From Pandoraea anhela (GTDB lineage: Bacteria; Pseudomonadota; Gammaproteobacteria; Burkholderiales; Burkholderiaceae): a stretch of 64,000 bases of DNA. The DNA is taken from positions 1 to 64,000 of the forward strand of contig NZ_CABPSB010000006.1 in assembly GCF_902459655.1 (NCBI RefSeq), in the 5' to 3' direction. Below are positions 54,566 to 61,224 of this stretch, in pieces; the stretch's first letter is position 1, and each line of letters opens with the position of its first letter. The translations under genes and the position numbers were made by a program. The notes beneath the pieces are model-generated. The model was not told where the DNA came from and did no database searches. It saw nothing but the letters and a program-made list of their open reading frames with translations.

Positions 54566-56038
54566 ATGACCGAACCTGCTGCACCGGAGACTTCCCCCGC
54601 ATCTCATACAGCGACCGCTGCCGGGCGCATGCGTCGCGAACGTCTGCGGGCCCGCCTGAAGGCGCTCGCCGGGTATGCCGCCTACGCGGCCCTTGCCTTC
54701 GCCCTGTGGGCCGCCAGCCATGGCAGCGCCACACTCGGATTGACGCCGACGGCCGCGCAGGCCGCCGTGCTCGTGCTTTTCACGATCGGTGCATGGGCGT
54801 TCGGATGGTTTCCCGAACCCGTCACGACCCTCACCTTCTTTCTGTTCGCCGTGCTGCTTCACGTCGCGAAGCCGGAGGTGATCTTCGCCGGCTTTCACTC
54901 GGCTGCGTGGTGGCTCGTCTTCGGCGGCGCCGTCACCGGACTCGCCGTTCGCACCACCGGTCTGGGATCGCGTCTGGCATCGACGGTCTTCGCACTCAAG
55001 CGCCCGACCTACCCGCGCTATGTGGCCTCCGTGCTGATCGCCAGCGTCGGGCTCGCGTTCGTCATGCCGTCCACGACCGGCCGCATTCTGCTCCTGATTC
55101 CCATCGTGCTCGCCCTCGCCGACCGCATCGGTCTCACCGAGGGCCGGCGCGGACGCACCGGTCTCGTCATGATGGTCGCCGCCGCCAGCTACATGCCGCC
55201 GACGACGATCCTGCCGGCCAACATCCCGAACAGCGTGCTGATGGGTGCGGCCGACGCGTTCTACGGCGTGAAGCTGCACTATGCGCCGTACCTGTTACTG
55301 CACTTCCCCATCCTCGGCGCCTTGAAAGCCGTGATCCTCATCTGGGTCGTCTGCCGTCTGTTCCCGGACGACGGCCCGCTCAACGACACCGCGACGACGA
55401 CACCGCCGCCGCTCACAACCGACGCGCGACGCCTGTCCATTCTGCTCGCTCTCGCGCTCGCCGGCTTCGCGACGGACGCATGGCACGGTATCTCACCGGC
55501 GTGGATCTCCGTGGCCGCCGCCATTCTCTGTCTGCTGCCCGCGATTCATATCGTCACACCGAAGACCTTCACCGATCAGATGCAGATCACACCGCTCATC
55601 TACGTCGCGGGTTTCCTCGGCGTTGGCGCCGTGGTCGCAGATACGGGATTGGGGGAAAGGGTGGCGCGCCTTTGTCTGGACGCCGTGGGCATGACGCCCG
55701 GCACGCCGGTCGTCAACGCGGCGTGGCTGATCGCCATCGGGGCGGCCATCGGACTCGTCGCGACCTTGCCCGGTCTGCCGGCGGTGCTCACGCCGCTGGC
55801 GGGACAACTCTCGACGGCGAGCGGCTTGCCGCTCTACACCGTCCTGATGCTGCAAGTGCCCGTGTTCTCGACCGTCCTGCTGCCGTACCAAAGTCCGCCG
55901 ATGATGATCGCCATGCACCTCGGCGGCGTGGGCATGCGCGACGGCACGCGTCTGACCGTCGCCATGACGATCATCACGCTGGTACTGCTCTTGCCGCTGG
56001 ATTACGTTTGGTGGCGCGGGCTAGGCATGCTGCCATAG
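54566..56038 (+). CDS. DASS/SLC13-family anion:Na+ symporter
   Basis: 490 residues. The N-terminal 35 residues are polar, then about 12 membrane segments. DASS-type motifs appear: F-V-M-P-S-T-T-G-R in the first half and, in the second half, T-L-P-G-L-P-A-V-L-T-P with P-Y-Q-S-P-P-M-M. The inverted-repeat S-N-T-type sodium clamps are replaced here by S-T-T and Y-Q-S variants, so ion coupling is uncertain. Likely imports a dicarboxylate, sulfate or other anion. Its leader carries the 9-bp repeat. Its end overlaps the convergent LcrR-like gene by 37 bp. Confidence 0.83.
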   Translation: MTEPAAPETSPASHTATAAGRMRRERLRARLKALAGYAAYAALAFALWAASHGSATLGLTPTAAQAAVLVLFTIGAWAFGWFPEPVTTLTFFLFAVLLHVAKPEVIFAGFHSAAWWLVFGGAVTGLAVRTTGLGSRLASTVFALKRPTYPRYVASVLIASVGLAFVMPSTTGRILLLIPIVLALADRIGLTEGRRGRTGLVMMVAAASYMPPTTILPANIPNSVLMGAADAFYGVKLHYAPYLLLHFPILGALKAVILIWVVCRLFPDDGPLNDTATTTPPPLTTDARRLSILLALALAGFATDAWHGISPAWISVAAAILCLLPAIHIVTPKTFTDQMQITPLIYVAGFLGVGAVVADTGLGERVARLCLDAVGMTPGTPVVNAAWLIAIGAAIGLVATLPGLPAVLTPLAGQLSTASGLPLYTVLMLQVPVFSTVLLPYQSPPMMIAMHLGGVGMRDGTRLTVAMTIITLVLLLPLDYVWWRGLGMLP

Positions 56039-56511
56039 GCCGCCATCGAGGCGGATGCGCCACACGTCGTCATGCGACGCGTGGGCACGCCATTCGGATC
56101 GCGACAGAACACGAGCCAGCGGTCGCCGTCCTCCTCGCGCCAGAAGGCCCCCTCGCGCTCAAGGATCGCGCCGAGCCGCAGCCGCATATCGCGACGCCTC
56201 GGGTCGCTCACCCCCGGCAGGATCATCCCGCGCACGTAGCTCAGATGCGGGACGGTGCGCAACAACGTGCGGATCAGCTGGCAGAAGCGCCGCACGGCAT
56301 GTTCGTTCGACCGCGCGCCGGGGTCGAGCCGAAAATCGGTGATCGTCAGCACATAGCCGGCGGTGAGTTTTTCCAGACGATGGCAAAGGGACAACTCGCC
56401 ATTCTCGACGCGTTGTCCCATCGTGATGTGCATGCGTTCGCAGACCTCCGCGCGCGCCGTGAAACGGTGAGTTCTGAAAAATGCCGCAACGGCGCGCTCG
56501 CAGACTGTCAT
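56002..56511 (-). CDS. LcrR/PcrR-like type III secretion regulator-chaperone
   Basis: 169 residues. It has the size and pattern of the LcrR family of type III systems: a central L-T-I-T-D-F-R/helical segment, V-R-R-F-C-Q-L-I-R-T-L-L, S-Y-V-R-G-M-I-L and a terminal R-L-R-L-G-A-I-L-E-R-E-G-A-F-W. The match is by eye, not a search. It begins 4 bp after the stop of the sctB-like gene, so it is translationally coupled and last in the translocon operon. In Yersinia and Pseudomonas LcrR/PcrR genes lie next to the translocator genes as well. The C-terminal 25 residues are low in complexity and overlap the transporter gene. Confidence 0.6.
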   Translation of the reverse strand: MTVCERAVAAFFRTHRFTARAEVCERMHITMGQRVENGELSLCHRLEKLTAGYVLTITDFRLDPGARSNEHAVRRFCQLIRTLLRTVPHLSYVRGMILPGVSDPRRRDMRLRLGAILEREGAFWREEDGDRWLVFCRDPNGVPTRRMTTCGASASMAAYGSMPSPRHQT

Positions 56512-56515
56512 GGGC

Positions 56516-57208
56516 TTAGCGAATGATGTCGTACATTTTCGTGACTTGCTGGCCGATCATGCCGTACATCGAACGCGACACATCCCGGATATCGGCACTC
56601 GTGGCGTCGATCCGCTGACGCAGGCGCTCGTTGGTGCGCCGTGTCTCCTCGGAGAGCGACATCTCGAATTCGCCGAGCACGTCGTTATCCCGTCCGGCCA
56701 GCGCATCGTCGTTGGAGACGACATCGAAGGGCGACTTCACGAACTGACTCACGCCCTTGGTCGTCTCGCCCACTGCCGTGCCGACGACACGCAGCTTGCC
56801 CAGCTCACTGCCGAAACCCGCCGCGCCCGAGCCCACGCCGCCGACCAGCGAAAAGCTGCCGGAGACGATGCCCCCGATCGCCGACATCAGCCCCGAGTGG
56901 TAATGCGACCGGTTCGCGTTGTACTTCTCGGCACGCGCCGTCAGCCCGCGCTCGAACACCATGGCGTCGTGGCGCGTGCGGTACGCCTGATCGGTGTTGC
57001 GCTCCGCGACCCGCATGGCGAGAAACAGCGCGATGAGCGTCTGTGCCGATTGCAGTCCGTCGACCTTCTCGCGAATGCGCGACACCACGCCCGAGGGTTC
57101 CGCTCCCGCCCCACGGGCTGGCGCACGGTGTGGCGCGTCGAGCGCAGCGCCTTCGTCTGCACCGCGAGGGGTGAGAACTGCCGGCGCGCAACGCATTGTC
57201 ATCGTCAT
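56516..57208 (-). CDS. sctB: Type III secretion translocator SctB (YopD/BopD/IpaC class)
   Basis: 230 residues from the ATG at 57208, with GGAG eight bases upstream. One hydrophobic segment (S-A-I-G-G-I-V-S-G-S-F-S-L-V-G-G-V, residues about 105-130) lies in an otherwise polar helical protein, with a C-terminal amphipathic coil (E-E-T-R-R-T-N-E-R-L-R-Q-R-I-D). This is the layout of the minor translocator that joins SctE in the host-membrane pore. Shorter than YopD/BopD (about 300), which may reflect lineage. Assignment rests on position after SctE, size and hydrophobic pattern. Confidence 0.75.
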   Translation of the reverse strand: MTMTMRCAPAVLTPRGADEGAALDAPHRAPARGAGAEPSGVVSRIREKVDGLQSAQTLIALFLAMRVAERNTDQAYRTRHDAMVFERGLTARAEKYNANRSHYHSGLMSAIGGIVSGSFSLVGGVGSGAAGFGSELGKLRVVGTAVGETTKGVSQFVKSPFDVVSNDDALAGRDNDVLGEFEMSLSEETRRTNERLRQRIDATSADIRDVSRSMYGMIGQQVTKMYDIIR

Positions 57209-57250
57209 ATCCTGCTCCAGAAGTGTTCGGCGCGATGCTTTTCGCGCCGG

Positions 57251-57294
57251 GGTTTCGATAAGGTCTCGATAAGGTCTCGATAAGGTTTCGATAA
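57251..57294. repeat. Four 11-bp tandem repeats between sctE and sctB
   Basis: Units ggtttcgataa, ggtctcgataa, ggtctcgataa and ggtttcgataa run head to tail. A second set with 11-bp spacing (cacgtccggta, catgtccggca, cacgtcctgtg) lies at about 57366-57398. Both fall in the 217-bp gap inside an otherwise tightly packed operon. Confidence 0.85.
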
Positions 57295-57425
57295 GGATCC
57301 GAATAAAGCACCGATCGTGCGAGGCCGGCGGGTGCGCACTGAGCATGTCCTGAGCGCATCCCTTGCACGTCCGGTACATGTCCGGCACACGTCCTGTGAG
57401 TGTGTCGTGGCTGTGCTGTGGCGCC

Positions 57426-58934
57426 TCATGCGCGCGCCGACGACGCCGCCATACGGATGCGCATCTCGCCGGTTTTCTGCACCTGCTCGCCGGCAGAGAC
57501 CGCCATGTCGGTTTGCATGCCGACCAGCGTCTCCATGCGCCGGGCCGTTTGCTTCTTGTCGTCGCCGTTCATCTGCATGAGCATCTGCAACCACACCATG
57601 TCGACGGACAGATCGCGCGCCTCGTTCTGCAACTTCGCACGTTGCACGCCGACGATGCCCTGCCCCAACGCATTGGCCCCGGCAAACGTTCCGCGCACCG
57701 CATGGGAGAGCGACCACGAACCCCGGGCCAATGCGAAGTAGCCCTGCGTGTTCATGCGCGACGTGAACGAACGGGTCAGCCCCTTCGCGCTCACCCCTTT
57801 GCCTCGTGCGACCTGCTTCGCCGCCGTTTTGGCAACCTTGTCGAAGGCGCGCGCCGCCATCTTCTCGATCATCTGCTGCGTGAACTGCTCGGCCATGCGG
57901 TTGAAACCCGCCTTTGCCAACCGACGCGCACTCTGCGTGCCGCTCTGAAGCAACGATCGGCCTACACGCTTGCCGACCCCGTTGCCGACCACGTAACCGA
58001 TTTCGGCAACGACTCTCGTCCTGATCGCCGCGACGGCCGCCTTGTCGCCCGACTTCACCGCCTGCTCCAGCGCCTGCGCGGCGCCCGCCTTGAACACGCG
58101 ACTGGCCGCCTTGGTGGTCGCGCGCTTGGCGAGGAAGCCTTTCACCGACGTACCGAACCCGACGGCCATGCCAAGCATCTGAAAGGCCAGTTGAGCGTGT
58201 CCCCACTTGGCCGCTTCCTTCTCGTGATAAACGGCGTTTTTCGGATCCGTCAGCGCCATCGTCTTGTGATACGCCGCGCCCAATCCGGCGATACCGGCGC
58301 CCACATCGGCCACGCCGCCCGCAATCATCATGGGGTTCATGGTCAGCACGCCCGTCACCACCTTGACCGCGCCGACCACGACATCGACCGCAGCGATCAG
58401 CCAGTCGAACACCACGCCGAAAATGCCGCCCTTGCGGGCCTGATTCGCATCCTCGGTTTTCGCGTCCATCTGCTCGCGATACTTCTGGATGTCTTCCTGA
58501 CGCAGTTTGTCCTGCCGCTCCGCCAGCAATTCCAACGCGCGCTGCGTCGACTTCGCCGTATCCCCCAGCGAGTCCATGGCGATCATCGACGCCATCATGG
58601 CGAGCGTCGACGGATCGACATTTTCCAACGCGGCGAGGTCCGAACGGTTCGCGGCATTCGAGGCGCGCAACGCACGCTCGGCCAGTCCGCTGCCCATCGC
58701 CAGCAAGCGATCGAGCATGCGCGAGAAAGCATCGTTGGCGTCGCGCCAGTCGGCGCCGGCCGGTGTGTCCGGCGCGAAGTCTTCGCTGCCGAGGCAGTCC
58801 GGTCGCTGACGATGCGAGCGCGCCGCCCCGACCGCTTCGGGCGTGGCGTGTGTTCCGTTCGCCGCCGACGCGGGATCGTCGTCACGGGTCGCAATCGGTG
58901 CGTAGCCCGTACCTATGGATTGAATGACTGTCAT
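57426..58934 (-). CDS. sctE: Type III secretion translocator SctE (YopB/BopB/IpaB class)
   Basis: 502 residues. A helical N-terminal third with Ala/Asp-rich coil (L-L-A-E-R-Q-D-K-L-R-Q-E-D-I-Q-K) is followed by two hydrophobic helices with a short turn (F-D-W-L-I-A-A-V-D-V-V-V-G-A-V, then P-M-M-I-A-G-G-V-A-D-V-G-A-G), residues about 170-225. That is the membrane hairpin of major translocators. A long amphipathic C-terminus follows. Inserts in the host membrane with SctB to form the translocation pore. The start codon overlaps the chaperone stop by 4 nt. No signal peptide, as expected for a type III substrate. Confidence 0.85.
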   Translation of the reverse strand: MTVIQSIGTGYAPIATRDDDPASAANGTHATPEAVGAARSHRQRPDCLGSEDFAPDTPAGADWRDANDAFSRMLDRLLAMGSGLAERALRASNAANRSDLAALENVDPSTLAMMASMIAMDSLGDTAKSTQRALELLAERQDKLRQEDIQKYREQMDAKTEDANQARKGGIFGVVFDWLIAAVDVVVGAVKVVTGVLTMNPMMIAGGVADVGAGIAGLGAAYHKTMALTDPKNAVYHEKEAAKWGHAQLAFQMLGMAVGFGTSVKGFLAKRATTKAASRVFKAGAAQALEQAVKSGDKAAVAAIRTRVVAEIGYVVGNGVGKRVGRSLLQSGTQSARRLAKAGFNRMAEQFTQQMIEKMAARAFDKVAKTAAKQVARGKGVSAKGLTRSFTSRMNTQGYFALARGSWSLSHAVRGTFAGANALGQGIVGVQRAKLQNEARDLSVDMVWLQMLMQMNGDDKKQTARRMETLVGMQTDMAVSAGEQVQKTGEMRIRMAASSARA

Positions 58935-59500
58935 GATCGAATCGGTTTTGAGTCGCTATTGAGTGCGTCGCACCGGGCTCGGGCCGAGCGCGCGAGTGGT
59001 TCGTGCTGAGGCGACCGGGCGCAAATGCGCAAGGTGGCGCGATACGCCCGAGCGGCGAATGTCGGATTGCCCATGTGCTCGTAGCTGATACCCGCGAGAT
59101 ATGGTGGGCGCGGATCGGACGCGCAGATCACGCCGGCCTTCGCAAAGCACGGCAACGCCTGCTCGTGCTGTCCGAGGCGCTGGTAGCAAAGTCCCAGTCC
59201 GAACCAGTCGTCGAACGACCATTGGTCGAGCGTCGCGAGAATGAAATACACCCGCTGCGCGCCGGCAATGTGTCCCTGTGCGAAGCGCTGCGCGGCATAC
59301 GCCCGTACGCTCGCGAGATCGGCCTCGTCCAGATCGGCCAGCATGCGCAACGCGCCACCGCGTTCGAAGAAGCGCGTGAGAATGGCGGGCGCGTCCTCCA
59401 TGCGTTCCACGCCCTCCATTCCCTCCATGCCCTGCGCCTGCTGCACGCGCGCGCCGGTGAATTCGCTCGGCTCGATATCCGGGACCATTGGCGTGCTCAC
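58931..59500 (-). CDS. sycD: Type III translocator chaperone, SycD/LcrH/BcrH class (TPR)
   Basis: 189 residues from a GTG at 59500, which overlaps the upstream stop by 4 nt; an ATG at 59488 is the alternative. TPR helices are visible at residues about 65-165 (D-W-F-G-L-G-L-C-Y-Q-R-L-G-Q-H-E-Q-A, then Y-L-A-G-I-S-Y-E-H-M-G-N). Class II chaperones hold the two translocators in the cytoplasm before secretion; the gene directly precedes sctE, as is usual. An M-E-G-M-E-G-V-E-R-M-E-D stretch encoded by near-repeats precedes the TPR region and is unusual. Confidence 0.85.
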   Translation of the reverse strand: MSTPMVPDIEPSEFTGARVQQAQGMEGMEGVERMEDAPAILTRFFERGGALRMLADLDEADLASVRAYAAQRFAQGHIAGAQRVYFILATLDQWSFDDWFGLGLCYQRLGQHEQALPCFAKAGVICASDPRPPYLAGISYEHMGNPTFAARAYRATLRICARSPQHEPLARSARARCDALNSDSKPIRS

Positions 59501-60141
59501 GTGCGCATCGACCCGTTGATCTGGTTGAGCTGCGAGCCCTGCGACGAGTAGATCGTGTTCACGAGCGTCGACGCGCCGTTGTATTCCTGAAGCTTTTTGT
59601 TGATCTTGATCTGATCGACGGTGCGGCTGTCTGACGCCTTCTCGACGAACCCTTCGGCCGCCGCCTTGAGCGAGCGAAGGTTCGCGGCGGTGTACTCGTT
59701 GTTGCCGCCGGTCGGCGCCTGATAGCCGCTCTCGCCCAGACGCTTCGTGCGGTTCTCCCACTGCATCAACGTCTTCTTCGTCCCGTTCTGGTCGACGGAA
59801 ATCTCGATGTTGTGCTTGTCGAAGAAGCCACGAATGCCGTCGCCGAGACCGACCTTCTTCGCGGTATCCGAGCCGATTTCGTTGATCAGCGATTCGATCT
59901 GGTTGGCGGCGTCGCGCGCTTCCTGCCCTTCCTTCTGGCGGCTTTGCATCTCCTGAATCATGTTCTGCGCTTCGCCGTTGTTCATCTCCATCATCAGCAT
60001 CGCGTACGCGGCGAGCGTGCCGTGGAAATCGAGTTTTTCGATGACGCCACCGATGGAGACATCACGAATCAGTCCGCCCATGAGCGGGCTATTGAATGAA
60101 GCCGTACGCAGCGATGTGTTCGTGCCGGAAACAAGGGTCAT
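59497..60141 (-). CDS. Type III needle-tip/filament protein (Bsp22/EspA-like)
   Basis: 214 residues from the ATG at 60141, with AGGAA upstream. Helical, Gln/Asn/Ser-rich protein without signal peptide. The C-terminal 40 residues (T-V-D-Q-I-K-I-N-K-K-L-Q-E-Y-N, then L-V-N-T-I-Y-S-S-Q-G) form a coiled-coil of the kind used by EspA and Bordetella Bsp22 to build the tip filament. The size is close to Bsp22 (about 200). Position directly before the SycD chaperone and translocators matches the Bordetella order bsp22-chaperone-bopB-bopD. Assignment from position, size and helix pattern. Confidence 0.7.
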   Translation of the reverse strand: MTLVSGTNTSLRTASFNSPLMGGLIRDVSIGGVIEKLDFHGTLAAYAMLMMEMNNGEAQNMIQEMQSRQKEGQEARDAANQIESLINEIGSDTAKKVGLGDGIRGFFDKHNIEISVDQNGTKKTLMQWENRTKRLGESGYQAPTGGNNEYTAANLRSLKAAAEGFVEKASDSRTVDQIKINKKLQEYNGASTLVNTIYSSQGSQLNQINGSMRT

Positions 60142-60206
60142 AACGTTGGGTTCCTGAAAATCGGGGTAAGAGGGAAGAATGAAGCATGCCGGTCGTGCGC
60201 CGGCGA

Positions 60207-60572
60207 TCAAAAGCTGCTCACGATCTTCTTCACGATTTCGCCGAGTTTCGAGACGACCGCGTTGTACAGCGTCAGGGTGTTGTCGTAACGGGTTACGAGA
60301 CGCTTCAGATGAATCTGATCGATCGTGCTCGAGGCATCGGATTCCCGCGCGTCGGCGTTGCGCGCGCGCACGTTTGCAAGCCATGCGTCCGCCTGCCCCT
60401 GTAATGCGCCGAGCTGCGCATCCGCCACGGCGATCGCCGAGAGCATCGGATTGTCGGAAAGCGACGACGGGGACGAACGCGGGGGCGGACGCGATGCGTG
60501 GCTCCATGCACCGGGCGTGACAGCGGCGTCGAAATACGCTCGCGCTATCTGCCCCTGGTTTCGGTAGATCAT
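60207..60572 (-). CDS. Small helical type III-associated protein related to the filament protein's C-terminus
   Basis: 121 residues from the ATG at 60572, with GGGAG six bases upstream. The last 45 residues (S-T-I-D-Q-I-H-L-K-R-L-V-T-R-Y-D-N-T-L-T) resemble the end of the next gene's product (R-T-V-D-Q-I-K-I-N-K-K-L-Q-E-Y-N-G-A-S-T): T-x-D-Q-I, alternating basic residues, a tyrosine and a terminal helix. The N-terminal half is different. It may be a second filament, inner-rod or co-chaperone-like component. 65 bp before the Bsp22-like gene, 13 bp after the coiled-coil gene. Confidence 0.6.
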   Translation of the reverse strand: MIYRNQGQIARAYFDAAVTPGAWSHASRPPPRSSPSSLSDNPMLSAIAVADAQLGALQGQADAWLANVRARNADARESDASSTIDQIHLKRLVTRYDNTLTLYNAVVSKLGEIVKKIVSSF

Positions 60573-60585
60573 GGCCGGCTCCCGA

Positions 60586-61005
60586 TCAGGCGCAGGATCG
60601 GCGCACAATCGGTGCGCGTTGGATCGTGGGAGGCGTGGGAGGCGTGGGAGGCGTGGGGGGTGCGGGGGGTGCCGGGGAAGCGTTCGCGGGCGAATCCGCC
60701 CTCAGCCGCTCGACGCTATGCGCCAGTGCGGCGGACAGGCGACGGATCTCGCGCTCGTCACGGCGAAACGGCTCGCTCTGCACGAGCGCTTCGAGACGCT
60801 CGAGTTTTTCGCGCGCCTGCGGCGTGCCGGCGGCTTCGAGGCGCGCGACCTCGTCGAGCACCGTCTGATACGCCTGCATCTGCCGGTGCAGCTTCTGGCC
60901 GACGCTTCGCATCTCGGCACAGGCACGTTCATACTGCGCGAGCACATCGTCCGCCTCGGCAGACAGGGGAGCGGCTTGGGAAGGTTGTTGCGACGGTTCA
61001 GACAT
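60586..61005 (-). CDS. Coiled-coil protein heading the translocon operon
   Basis: 139 residues from the ATG at 61005, with a GGAGG ribosome site (61017-61013 on the minus strand). The middle (residues about 17-105) is a helical coiled-coil rich in Glu, Arg and Gln. The C-terminal tail is a Pro-rich repeat (P-P-A-P-P-T-P-P-T-P-P) encoded by 9-bp tandem repeats. No family was recognised with confidence. Position suggests a tip-protein chaperone or LcrG-like regulator. First gene of the island, 220 bp from the end of the oxoprolinase gene. Confidence 0.6.
   Translation of the reverse strand: MSEPSQQPSQAAPLSAEADDVLAQYERACAEMRSVGQKLHRQMQAYQTVLDEVARLEAAGTPQAREKLERLEALVQSEPFRRDEREIRRLSAALAHSVERLRADSPANASPAPPAPPTPPTPPTPPTIQRAPIVRRSCA
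60627..60662. repeat. 9-bp tandem repeat coding for a Pro-rich tail
   Basis: Units gtgggaggc (three near-perfect copies), then degenerate ggggggtgc-type units. They encode P-P-T-P-P-T-P-P on the minus strand. Confidence 0.8.
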
Positions 61006-61147
61006 GAAAACGCCTCCGTACGTTGCGGTCAGTCAATCGAGACATGTCGCATCGTACGGAGGCGTTGGAGACGCGCCTTTGCAAAGCCCGCTATCCCTTC
61101 CGGGAACCGGTCCTGCTTCAGTCATTTCCCAGTAACGCAGAGGTCAC

Positions 61148-61170
61148 GCGCATCGCGTTGCACGATGCGC
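61148..61170. terminator. Strong hairpin downstream of the oxoprolinase gene
   Basis: Arms gcgcatcg (61148-61155) and cgatgcgc (61163-61170) with 7-nt loop, 55 bp after the oxoprolinase stop on the minus strand. No T run follows, so it may terminate only partly or act as an mRNA 3' end. Confidence 0.45.
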
Positions 61171-61224
61171 GGCCCCTTATGTGGTGGGGCGCAGCGGGGC
61201 GCGGCGGGCACGCCGGCGAGGCCC

